From an uncultured Clostridium sp. (GTDB lineage: Bacteria > Bacillota > Clostridia > TANB77 > CAG-508): 20,389 nucleotides of DNA. Numbering within the stretch: the first letter of the stretch is position 1; each line of letters starts with the position of its first letter. Where the stretch lies: positions 1-20,389 of the forward strand of contig CAJMJN010000026.1 of NCBI GenBank assembly GCA_905213875.1, written 5' to 3'. A model generated the notes under the pieces. The model did no database searches. It saw only the letters and a list, made by a program, of their open reading frames with translations, and was not told the origin of the DNA. Of the stretch, positions 1 through 5,998 are shown in pieces. A program made the position numbers and the translations under genes.

Positions 1-97
1 ATCCAATATGTGATAGGTTTTCCATTTATAACTATTTAAGAAATAGTAACAATAGTATATTTTGTATTAAAATGATATGAAATTTTAAAATAAGTAT

Positions 98-149
98 AAA
101 TAAGTTTGAATTATTAAACAAAGATTTTAATAATTCAAACTTATTTTTT
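98..149 (+). terminator. Rho-independent terminator of a gene left of the window
   Basis: A perfect 21-bp stem (98-118 pairs with 126-146) around a 7-nt loop runs into a T-rich tract at 144-149. No coding region is visible in 1-97, so the hairpin presumably ends a plus-strand transcript that starts outside the window. It also insulates the DGR target gene from upstream transcription. Confidence 0.75.
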
Positions 150-160
150 ATAAGTACAAA

Positions 161-169
161 TGTTATAAA
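161..169 (+). promoter_or_regulatory. Possible extended -10 of the DGR target gene
   Basis: TGT-TATAAA at 161-169 looks like an extended -10 element about 40 bases before the ATG at 210. No convincing -35 box is found 17 bp upstream, where the terminator T-tract lies, so the call rests on the -10 alone. Confidence 0.3.
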
Positions 170-209
170 TGTCCGCTTTTGTTCTTTGATTTAAAAAAGT
201 GGATAAAAA

Positions 210-1418
210 ATGCGAAAACGTGGAATAATAATCATTAAAAGAGAAAAATCAGCAACAGAAGAAGTAGATACAACAACAGATTATTATGTACATCCAGCAT
301 TTACAAATGAAAGTAGCATAGGATATGCAAATGGAGGATGGGACAAAGAATTAACAGGAATATGGGTAGCAAAATTTGAAGCAGGATATGCAAATGAAAA
401 TAATTCAGCACCTGTAAAGGCAAGTAGTGTAAATTATAGTCAATCAGATTCATGGACAGCAGCAGTTGAAGCTGGAACAAAAGATGATAGTTCACAACCA
501 GCCAGAAACTGGTTAGATGGAATATATGGATCAACAGCAACATCAATAAAATATCCAACATTCCAACCAATAACATATTCGATGAATTATATAAATGTAA
601 ATGATGCATATAATGTTTCAAGAACATTAACAGAAAGTGGAAATATATATGGATTAAGTAGTTCAACAACAGATAGCCATTTAATGAAAAATAGCGAATG
701 GGGAGCAGTAGCATATTTAGCACAAAGTAAATATGGAAATAATAATAATGAACCCTATATAAACAATGTCACTTTAAATAGCAGAAGTACAAAAAGAACA
801 GAAACAGCAGGAAAAACAGGAGTAAATAGTGTATATGCGGTAACAGGAGTAACAACAGGAACAACAAATACAGAACCAAGTGTACAAACATTAGGAAATT
901 TAACAACAACAGGAAATACAGCCAATAATGGAGTCTATACATGGGACCAAATAGAAGGACAAAAATCAAGTTCAACATTAAATATGTATGGAGTATTTGA
1001 CCTAAGTGGTGGAGTTTGGGAAAGAACAGCAGGATATGTAGCAAATGGATATAACCAATTAAAAGACTATGGTTCAAGTTTAACAGATTCAGGGACAAGA
1101 ATAACAAGTACAAAATATGTAACAGTATATCCTCATGATACAGCTGAAACAAGTACAGATATAGATACAAAAAGTAGAGCAAATTATAATGTTAATAAAT
1201 ATATATTTGGCGATGCTATTAGAGAAACATCTACTAGCGGAACCGGTGCAACATCATGGAAGGGAGACTACTCTTACTTTCCGGCGCTGCACGGTCCGTT
1301 TTCTGAACGTGGGGGCACTTTATGGAATGGTTCCTCTGCCGGGTTGTTCTATTTCGATCGTACGCGTGGTAATAGCAATTACAGCAATGGCTTCCGTCCG
1401 GTGCTCGTAGCACTTTAG
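210..1418 (+). CDS. DGR target protein, FGE-sulfatase/C-type-lectin-like, with C-terminal variable region
   Basis: This 402-residue protein is the diversified target of the adjacent retroelement. Residues about 262-270 (FDLSGGVWE) match the GxYDLSGNVWEW-type signature of formylglycine-generating-enzyme-like folds, which many DGR targets use as a C-type-lectin scaffold. The last 50 residues (about 353-402, ending GFRPVLVAL) are encoded by the VR. Eight residues differ from the TR-encoded version: H361, G362, E366, T370, S376, D383, R386 and S392 stand where the TR encodes Asn or Lys. By family analogy these surface positions bind a ligand. No signal peptide, pilin-type leader or membrane segment is present; the N-terminus (MRKRGIIIIKREK) looks foreign to the family and the Shine-Dalgarno is weak. 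An in-frame stop immediately precedes the ATG, so the gene may have lost its 5-prime anchor-encoding part. The partner bound is unknown. Confidence 0.88.
   Translation: MRKRGIIIIKREKSATEEVDTTTDYYVHPAFTNESSIGYANGGWDKELTGIWVAKFEAGYANENNSAPVKASSVNYSQSDSWTAAVEAGTKDDSSQPARNWLDGIYGSTATSIKYPTFQPITYSMNYINVNDAYNVSRTLTESGNIYGLSSSTTDSHLMKNSEWGAVAYLAQSKYGNNNNEPYINNVTLNSRSTKRTETAGKTGVNSVYAVTGVTTGTTNTEPSVQTLGNLTTTGNTANNGVYTWDQIEGQKSSSTLNMYGVFDLSGGVWERTAGYVANGYNQLKDYGSSLTDSGTRITSTKYVTVYPHDTAETSTDIDTKSRANYNVNKYIFGDAIRETSTSGTGATSWKGDYSYFPALHGPFSERGGTLWNGSSAGLFYFDRTRGNSNYSNGFRPVLVAL
1267..1415 (+). repeat. Variable repeat (VR) of the diversity-generating retroelement
   Basis: This 149-bp segment at the 3-prime end of the target gene aligns without gaps to the TR at 1536-1684 (offset 269). 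It differs at 1283, 1290, 1293, 1294, 1305, 1318, 1335, 1336, 1356, 1364, 1365, 1366 and 1384. Every differing position is A in the TR: eight became G, four C and one T. The last 31 bp (1385-1415) are identical and would hold the initiation-of-mutagenic-homing site. The repeat stops exactly before the target's TAG codon. GC is about 52 percent, far above the surroundings. Confidence 0.95.
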
Positions 1419-1428
1419 AATATTCCTT

Positions 1429-1449
1429 GGGCCTTCGGGCCCTTTTATT
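1429..1449 (+). terminator. GC hairpin with TTCG loop just after the VR
   Basis: GGGCC (1429-1433), a TTCG loop (1434-1437) and GGCCC (1438-1442) form a perfect 5-bp GC stem followed by TTTTATT. It lies 13 bp past the VR end and 10 bp past the target stop codon. It can act as a short Rho-independent terminator. Hairpin/cruciform elements just downstream of the VR are also known to help target recognition in DGRs, so it may serve both roles. Confidence 0.6.
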
Positions 1450-1472
1450 CGGCACAAAATTCTAATTTTCTC

Positions 1473-1501
1473 TGTACAAAAATACGGGGAAATGATATAA
1501 T
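1473..1501 (+). promoter_or_regulatory. Promoter of the template-repeat RNA
   Basis: TGTACA at 1473-1478 is separated by exactly 17 bp from TATAAT at 1496-1501, which also has the extended TGA element at 1493-1495. Transcription would begin near 1508, about 28 bases before the TR, and run in the sense whose adenines are mutated. This gives the TR its own promoter, independent of the reverse-transcriptase operon on the other strand. Confidence 0.6.
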
Positions 1502-1507
1502 TTGAAA

Positions 1508-1935
1508 AAATAAACAATACTTGGGATTAAACTGTACTACTCTTACTTTCCAGCGCTGAACAATCCGTTTTCTAAACGTGGGGGCAATTTATGGAATGGT
1601 TCCAATGCCGGGTTGTTCTATTTCAATCGTACAAATGGTAATAGCAATTACAACAATGGCTTCCGTCCGGTGCTCGTAGCACTTCGATACACAAAGGTTC
1701 ATAAAGGAATCTATCTTAGAGGGGAAATGTTTAAGGATATTTCCGAAAGGAAAGACTAAATGCTTATTTTATAACTGTAGAATGAAAAAAGTTGTAAAAA
1801 AGAAAATGAAATTTACAGCAAGATTTGTATCAAAGAAGTTTAATTCCAGTGATATAAACATCAGATTTTATATCATAAACACATAAATAGTACACGATTG
1901 TTTTAGTAGTTATAAAACGAAAATCCAAGTGTATG
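1508..1935 (+). ncRNA. DGR template RNA (TR RNA), ends approximate
   Basis: This is the inferred transcript from the 1473-1501 promoter through the TR into the spacer before the convergent terminator. Known DGR template RNAs need sequence on both sides of the TR for RT-Avd binding and priming. Downstream of the TR a small hairpin is visible: TTTCC (1740-1744), a GNRA-type GAAA loop (1745-1748) and GGAAA (1749-1753). The TR frame stays open to a TAA at 1757-1759, which I read as a relic of duplication from a target gene end rather than as a protein. The 3-prime end is not determined. Confidence 0.6.
1536..1684 (+). repeat. Template repeat (TR) of the diversity-generating retroelement
   Basis: This 149-bp non-coding partner of the VR contains 37 adenines, 13 of which are replaced in the VR; no C, G or T position differs. 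Read in the VR frame, it places AAC/AAT Asn codons at the variable sites, the usual DGR design because mutating A in AAY reaches many amino acids but never a stop. GC is about 44 percent. Confidence 0.95.
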
Positions 1936-2014
1936 AAAAAAACAACACAAATTCTATTAATAAATAAAACAAAATAAGTTATTTTGAAATTTACTAATAG
2001 AATAGTGTTGTTTA
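1935..2014 (-). terminator. Terminator of the retroelement operon, between convergent units
   Basis: A long imperfect inverted repeat joins about 1939-1964 with 1988-2013; the arms match AAACAACAC...ATTCTATTA...TAAAT with one bulge and one wobble. On the minus strand the hairpin is followed by a run of eight T (complement of 1933-1940), a good Rho-independent terminator for the RT gene ending at 2034. It may also stop the convergent TR RNA, although no T-tract follows on the plus strand. Confidence 0.7.
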
Positions 2015-2033
2015 AATATTATAATTATAAAAT

Positions 2034-3149
2034 TTAGTTATTGTTCTTAATATCTTGTTCAATATCTAAAATCAATTTTTTTTCGATATCAGCAACAGCA
2101 GAGCTACCATATAAAAAATTACAATTATTAAGAACTTTTTGCTTCAAATTGTAAGCATTACAATGTTCTACATGTCCTAACCAAGAATTTAATTGTTGCA
2201 TAGTATGCTCTAAGTCTAGTGAGTTAGTTTCAAACTTTTGATTCCATTTTTTAACGTTTTTCTTAATTTTTTTCTTACTAGATAATCGTAATAATCTATG
2301 AGTAAGAAATATTCTATATCCACAAAAATTTACACCCATTTTATATGGATAATATCGAGATTTAGCATTTAACTCAAGACGTAAATTAGAATGTAAAAAA
2401 TCTTCTATTTGTTTTTTAACATGAATACATTCTTTTTTAGTTTTTAAAATTAGAATAAAATCATCCATATAGCGAGTATAATTTTTTATTTTTAAGACTC
2501 GTTTTATATATTGATCTAATTCATTTAAATATATATTAGCAAAAAATTGGCTAGTATAATTACCAATAGGAACGCCAATAGCATTTTTATTGATTGGACC
2601 GTTAAAAATTAAAATTTGAGTTAAAAACAATAAATCTTTATCTTGAATATATTTTTGCATAATTGTATATAAAATGTAAGGATTTATATTGTAAAAAAAT
2701 CTTTTAATATCACATTTTAGAATCCAAAAATCACCATGATTACGTTTAAAAATTCTCATTTGTTTTTGGACTTCTTTAACAGCAGCATGTGTACCTCTAT
2801 CATTTAAACATGCAAATGTAGTATCTATAAAACGAGGAATAATATAAGGTTTTATAAATTCTTCTACATACCATTGATGCACAATTCTATCTTGATAGGG
2901 TAAGGCTTGTATGGTTCTTTCCTTAGGTTCATATACTTTAAAGGAAAAGTAATTTCCTAAGCGATATGTTTTATTTTTTAATCTATTTTGAATATTAACA
3001 AGATTATTTTCTAAATTGAACTCAAATTTTATAACTTCATTTTTATAAGCTTTATGTTTTCTAGCTCTATAATGAGCCTGAAGTAATTTTTCAAAAGTAA
3101 GCTTTTTGTAAAATTGATTTCTTATCGTTTTTGGCAAGACAAAATCCAA
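2034..3149 (-). CDS. DGR reverse transcriptase
   Basis: This 371-residue reverse transcriptase copies the TR RNA into adenine-mutagenised cDNA. Catalytic motifs are visible: LKCDIKRFF with the first Asp at D147, and RYMDD with D229/D230. Motif 4 reads GVPIGNYTSQ (192-201). The GxxxSQ form, in place of the QGxxxSP of group II intron enzymes, is the recognised mark of DGR reverse transcriptases. No maturase or endonuclease domain follows, as expected. The gene overlaps the upstream Avd-like gene by 28 bp, suggesting translational coupling. The start is uncertain: the TTG at 3149 directly abuts the AGGAGG at 3155-3150, too close for normal initiation, and the next in-frame TTG (3137) is 12 nt away. 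The conserved part begins only around residue 14, so either start gives a complete enzyme. Confidence 0.95.
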   Translation of the reverse strand: MDFVLPKTIRNQFYKKLTFEKLLQAHYRARKHKAYKNEVIKFEFNLENNLVNIQNRLKNKTYRLGNYFSFKVYEPKERTIQALPYQDRIVHQWYVEEFIKPYIIPRFIDTTFACLNDRGTHAAVKEVQKQMRIFKRNHGDFWILKCDIKRFFYNINPYILYTIMQKYIQDKDLLFLTQILIFNGPINKNAIGVPIGNYTSQFFANIYLNELDQYIKRVLKIKNYTRYMDDFILILKTKKECIHVKKQIEDFLHSNLRLELNAKSRYYPYKMGVNFCGYRIFLTHRLLRLSSKKKIKKNVKKWNQKFETNSLDLEHTMQQLNSWLGHVEHCNAYNLKQKVLNNCNFLYGSSAVADIEKKLILDIEQDIKNNN

Positions 3150-3505
3150 CCTCCTAACATATTACAAATATCAGTAAGTAAATTGGCCCAACTTTGGTAA
3201 TTTTGTAAGGAAATGTATTTATATTTAAATGATAATCTAATATGAACTTTTAGTAGATTTAAATTTACGTCAAACTCATTTAAGTAACGAAGTTTGTCAT
3301 GTTTGTTAAATGATTTTATTGCATACATTAAATTTCTAAGACCAGTATATAATGAATTTTTTATTTCTTGAACAAGTGCAAAATTTTCACATTTTGGATA
3401 TTTACGAACAATATCATTTGAATAATTTATAAGTTCTATATATTTTTGATAAATTTTTAAACTTTTATTATTAGGGGTTTTATCATTGATTGTAGTAGAT
3501 TCCAT
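3122..3505 (-). CDS. Avd-like DGR accessory protein (four-helix bundle)
   Basis: This 127-residue, Lys-rich, predicted all-helical protein matches the Avd family in length, helix pattern and the C-terminal signature MLGGWI (about 115-120). In the Bordetella phage DGR, Avd forms a pentameric barrel that binds the reverse transcriptase and the template RNA and is required for homing. Here it lies directly upstream of the RT gene and overlaps it by 28 bp. The ATG at 3505 is one base after the stop codon of the preceding gene, whose last codons contain the GAGGAG ribosome binding site, so translation of all three genes is probably coupled. Confidence 0.88.
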   Translation of the reverse strand: MESTTINDKTPNNKSLKIYQKYIELINYSNDIVRKYPKCENFALVQEIKNSLYTGLRNLMYAIKSFNKHDKLRYLNEFDVNLNLLKVHIRLSFKYKYISLQNYQSWANLLTDICNMLGGWILSCQKR

Positions 3506-3506
3506 A

Positions 3507-3926
3507 TTAATTATTCATCTCCTCTTTTATTTTTTTAGCTTTTAAATTTAATGAATCAATTAAAGAATAAGCTTCTTTTATTGAAAGCTCATCAGCTTTA
3601 ATTAAACAAATAGAGTCAATTAGATTTTTTACAGAAGTATTTAATAAATAATTTTTACTAGGTAATGGAGAAGATGTTACAGAATCTACAATTTCTATTG
3701 TATATCCTAAACTTTTTATTAGATTTAAATATTTGTCGAGATTATTAACTGGAAATCCACATTTTAATACATTTTCATTAAGATTAGTTAATTTTAAATT
3801 TAACAAAGAAGCCATTTTTTTAGCATCATCAGCTAAAAAAAGATAAAAAATTCCACTTTTAAAAAGATAAATTTGATTTGGATTAATCTTTTTCAATTCT
3901 AAATATCTTTGGTACATTTTACTCAT
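3507..3926 (-). CDS. MutS domain-I-like DGR accessory protein
   Basis: This protein has 139 residues from the chosen start. Its N-terminal half follows the mismatch-recognition domain of MutS: MYQRYLELKK, then FKSGIFYLFLADDAKKMASL, LNLKLT, CGFPVNNLDKYL and LGYTIEIVD. These parallel the MutS order MMxQYLxxK, GDFYELFxxDA, LxIxLT, GVPxHxxxxYL and GYKVAIxEQ. The MutS Phe-x-Glu wedge is altered: Phe (F27) is kept but Glu is replaced by Leu (L29). The C-terminal part is helical and unassigned; there is no ATPase domain. I chose ATG 3926 because an AAGGAAGG site lies 9 nt upstream. The ATG at 3962 has no such site and would sit about 4 nt from the predicted transcription start. MutS-like ORFs have, as I recall, been noted in DGR surveys; their function is unknown. 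Confidence 0.72.
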   Translation of the reverse strand: MSKMYQRYLELKKINPNQIYLFKSGIFYLFLADDAKKMASLLNLKLTNLNENVLKCGFPVNNLDKYLNLIKSLGYTIEIVDSVTSSPLPSKNYLLNTSVKNLIDSICLIKADELSIKEAYSLIDSLNLKAKKIKEEMNN

Positions 3927-3972
3927 ATTTCTATTCCTTCCTTTTTTTATAATATCTTCCATATTTTAGGAT

Positions 3973-4001
3973 ATTGTAAAACAAAGAAAAATAAATGTCA
4001 A
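3973..4001 (-). promoter_or_regulatory. Promoter of the MutS-like/Avd/RT operon
   Basis: On the minus strand a perfect TTGACA (4001-3996) is followed after exactly 17 bp by TACAAT (3978-3973). Transcription would start near 3966. It is the only strong promoter upstream of the three retroelement genes and it decides the start codon of the first one. Confidence 0.82.
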
Positions 4002-4015
4002 CCCCTTAAGGTTGA
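3998..4015. promoter_or_regulatory. Operator-like dyad over the -35 box
   Basis: TCAACC (3998-4003), six bases, then GGTTGA (4010-4015) is a perfect inverted repeat covering most of the -35 hexamer of the retroelement promoter. It contains a CCTTAAGG palindrome at 4004-4011. Two short half-sites like these suit a ribbon-helix-helix dimer, and such a gene starts about 90 bp away in the other direction. Binding is inferred. Confidence 0.45.
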
Positions 4016-4036
4016 TAAAATGGAAATAAATAGTAA

Positions 4037-4065
4037 TTAAAACCGGCAATATATTGTTGTATAAT
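4037..4065 (+). promoter_or_regulatory. Promoter of the ribbon-helix-helix gene
   Basis: A perfect TATAAT at 4060-4065 lies 17 bp after TTAAAA (4037-4042, four of six matches to TTGACA). Transcription would begin near 4072, which rules out the TTG at 4054 and the ATG at 4069 as start codons of the following gene. Confidence 0.55.
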
Positions 4066-4107
4066 AATATGAAATACGGAAAACGTGTAATATTGGGAGA
4101 TGATTTT

Positions 4108-4446
4108 GTGAATTGGTATAATAGATTTTACGAGAAAGAAAAATGGGTAAAAAAATCTGTTGAAATAGAAGGAAATCTGTATGACAAACTAAAAGAAATT
4201 GCAAATGAAGAATTAGATGCTTCAGTAAATAAAATCATAGATGCGTGCATAGATGATTTTGAAATAGCAGAAAAAGTAGTTATATATAGAAAAAGAAAAG
4301 ATGAAATAAATGTAGCAAGATCAATAATAATAAGAGAATCAATATACAAAAAATTAGAAGATATGAGAGAAAAATATGGAATATCTATTTCTAAACTTGT
4401 AAATATAGCAATAAGAACAGGGTTAGAAAGTTATAAAAACAAATAA
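4108..4446 (+). CDS. Tandem ribbon-helix-helix DNA-binding protein, candidate DGR regulator
   Basis: This 112-residue protein starts at GTG 4108, with GGGAG 8 nt upstream. Two copies of a ribbon-helix-helix-like unit are visible. Residues about 15-52 have a strand (KKSVEIEG), helix and helix; residues about 70-108 have strand RSIIIRES, helix YKKLEDMREKYG and helix ISKLVNIAIRTGLESY. A single chain could thus fold as a pseudo-dimer. The reading frame is also open upstream (TTG 4054, ATG 4069), but those codons lie in or just after the promoter. The gene is divergent from the retroelement operon and the shared 145-bp region carries an operator-like dyad, so it may control DGR expression. It could equally be an orphan regulator or a lone antitoxin-like protein; no toxin gene is adjacent. 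Confidence 0.68.
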   Translation: MNWYNRFYEKEKWVKKSVEIEGNLYDKLKEIANEELDASVNKIIDACIDDFEIAEKVVIYRKRKDEINVARSIIIRESIYKKLEDMREKYGISISKLVNIAIRTGLESYKNK

Positions 4447-4452
4447 AATAAA

Positions 4453-4490
4453 AGAGCAGAATAAAAATAATTTTAAACTGCTCTCTATTT
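4453..4490 (+). terminator. Terminator of the ribbon-helix-helix gene
   Basis: AGAGCAG (4453-4459) pairs with CTGCTCT (4478-4484) over an AT-rich loop, followed by CTATTTTG. The right half of this hairpin is part of the 26-bp sequence repeated at 7507-7532. Confidence 0.65.
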
Positions 4491-4499
4491 TGTATTATC
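4474..4499 (+). repeat. Left copy of a 26-bp perfect direct repeat (possible attL)
   Basis: Bases 4474-4499 (starting TAAACTGCTCTC, ending TATTATC) recur exactly at 7507-7532. The left copy carries the right arm of a terminator hairpin whose left arm is missing at the other copy. With a recombinase remnant beside the right copy, the pair resembles the ends of an integrated element. Confidence 0.7.
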
Positions 4500-4577
4500 A
4501 TAAATTTTAAAGAAATTTCAACTTGTAAAATAAACAAATAATATAAAATATCGATCGTAATATAGGAGTGGATTTCA

Positions 4578-5213
4578 TTGAAAAAAGAAAAAGGAAAAAT
4601 TTTAATTGAAGGAATGGATTTATCTGGAAAAACAACTATTACAAAATATTTGTCTGAAATATTGACTGTTAATAAAATTCAAAAAAGAACTCTTAGTGAT
4701 GACTGTGCAATTTATGATTTCACAGTAGCTCAATCTAAAAAAGGTAAATTACATATAGATTTAATTAATGAGTTATATACTTTGGCAATTAGTGAAGATT
4801 TATATAATTATAAAATCAATGATAATGGAATAGTATTGCAAGATTCATATTTTGCTTTAAGAAGTTATGCTTTAATGAAACAAAAATATCCAGATACTTT
4901 AGCTAAAGAAGTTTACAAATTATTACAATTATTTCCAAAACCTGAATTAACATTTTATTTGACAGCTAGTACAGAAGAAAGATTAAAAAGAAATGAAAAA
5001 AGAGATAAACCTATGGCGTATATGGAAAAATTGTTAGTATCAAATCCTAAAGAATTTGAAAAGATTGAAAAAAACTTAAGAGAAATAACTACCAGTTTAT
5101 TTGATACAGAGATTATAAATACGCAAGGTAAAAAACCAAATGAGATAGCATTGTATATAGGAAATAAAATTCAAGAAAGAAATAGAGAAAGCAAAGGACA
5201 TGAAAGAGAATAA
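4578..5213 (+). CDS. Thymidylate-kinase-like P-loop nucleotide kinase
   Basis: This 211-residue protein starts at TTG 4578, with AGGAG 9 nt upstream. The Walker A motif EGMDLSGKTT (11-20) and the near-N-terminal layout match thymidylate and deoxynucleoside kinases. LQDSYFALRSYA (about 87-98) resembles the substrate-binding DR-x-S-x-AYQ region, and the Arg-rich stretch ERLKRNEKRDK fits a lid. Such enzymes transfer phosphate from ATP to a (deoxy)nucleoside or its monophosphate. It is unlikely to be the housekeeping Tmk because key motifs are only loosely kept and it sits in a cassette with a second P-loop protein, a NUDIX and a HIT protein. The actual substrate is unknown. It is the first gene inside the 26-bp direct repeats. 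Confidence 0.72.
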   Translation: MKKEKGKILIEGMDLSGKTTITKYLSEILTVNKIQKRTLSDDCAIYDFTVAQSKKGKLHIDLINELYTLAISEDLYNYKINDNGIVLQDSYFALRSYALMKQKYPDTLAKEVYKLLQLFPKPELTFYLTASTEERLKRNEKRDKPMAYMEKLLVSNPKEFEKIEKNLREITTSLFDTEIINTQGKKPNEIALYIGNKIQERNRESKGHERE

Positions 5214-5301
5214 GATTATATATCTATTAATACATTCATAAATATAAAACTATTAATAAAAAATGATAGTAATTCTTGTAGAATATTGGAGAAAACAAAA
5301 A

Positions 5302-5964
5302 ATGAAATTTATTACAATAGGAGGAGTTCCAGCGGCTGGAAAAACTTACACTAGTAACTTATTAGCAAAACAAAATAATTTTATAGCATTAGAGCTCGAA
5401 AATTTAAGATGGGATTTCTTTAGCAATAATTTAGAAGAAAATTTATATAAATATACTCAGCATGCTTCTAAGTTAAAAAATGAAGATATGAGAGAATATT
5501 ATTTAAGGTGTGCTTTATATGAAAATAGAATACCTTTAGAATTATTTGTTGAATGGCATAAAACTACAATAAAGTTTATTAATGAAAATCTGTATAATAT
5601 TATTTATGAATTAAAATTAATAAAAACAGAAAACAATTATATGAATTTTTGTAATAAATATAGAAAAATAATAAATCATATGCCAGAATTTAAAATCTTA
5701 AATAAAGACTATATTATATGCAGTCATGCTTTTATTAATACAATAACTTTTTCGGAAGATGAAAGAGTTCAAATTGATTTTAACGTTGATAAAAAGATTT
5801 TAATTCAAAGATTTAAACAAAGAGAAAACATAACAGAAGATACATTTGATAAAAATATAAAATTATATTATAAATCTTACGAAGAAATTCTAAAAGACAA
5901 TGTATCTAATACATTAGATACAACAGACAAAGATATTATTAAGAAAATCAATTATTTGATTTAA
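5302..5964 (+). CDS. P-loop NTPase/kinase-like protein of unknown substrate
   Basis: This protein has 220 residues from ATG 5302, which has GGAG about 10 nt upstream; the in-frame ATG at 5263 has no ribosome binding site. The Walker A motif GGVPAAGKT (G8, K14, T15) follows a first beta strand, MKFITIG, as in small nucleotide or sugar kinases. The rest is helical and Lys/Asn-rich. VDKKILIQRFKQRENI near residues 170-185 resembles the Arg-bearing lid of kinases. No family can be named with confidence. It follows the thymidylate-kinase-like gene and precedes the NUDIX gene by 34 bp, so it probably belongs to one transcription unit that handles a small phosphorylated metabolite. Confidence 0.65.
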   Translation: MKFITIGGVPAAGKTYTSNLLAKQNNFIALELENLRWDFFSNNLEENLYKYTQHASKLKNEDMREYYLRCALYENRIPLELFVEWHKTTIKFINENLYNIIYELKLIKTENNYMNFCNKYRKIINHMPEFKILNKDYIICSHAFINTITFSEDERVQIDFNVDKKILIQRFKQRENITEDTFDKNIKLYYKSYEEILKDNVSNTLDTTDKDIIKKINYLI

Positions 5965-5998
5965 AATAAATTATAAATTTAGAAAGGAAGATAGTATT

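Noticed and set aside
1189..1517. Short ORFs on both strands across the VR and its flank
   Set aside because: They exist because the VR is GC-rich and has few stops; they lack ribosome binding sites and overlap the real target frame.
1514..1759. Open frame of about 80 codons running through the TR
   Set aside because: It has no start codon with a ribosome binding site at its head, and the TR acts as RNA template; the open frame follows from TR similarity to the target gene end.
2034..3505. Group II intron or retron interpretation of the reverse transcriptase
   Set aside because: No maturase or HNH domain, no intron RNA domains and no msr/msd; the GxxxSQ motif, Avd-like gene and TR/VR pair fix it as a DGR.
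3927..3962. Twelve extra N-terminal codons of the MutS-like protein
   Set aside because: ATG 3962 would be about 4 nt from the predicted transcript start and has no Shine-Dalgarno; ATG 3926 has one.
4054..4107. Longer N-terminus for the ribbon-helix-helix protein from TTG 4054 or ATG 4069
   Set aside because: The perfect -10 box at 4060-4065 places both codons before the transcript start; GTG 4108 has GGGAG at 8 nt.
4108..4446. Toxin-antitoxin pair with the ribbon-helix-helix protein as antitoxin
   Set aside because: The gene is followed by a terminator and has no small toxin-like partner; the nearest plus-strand gene is a kinase with its own leader.
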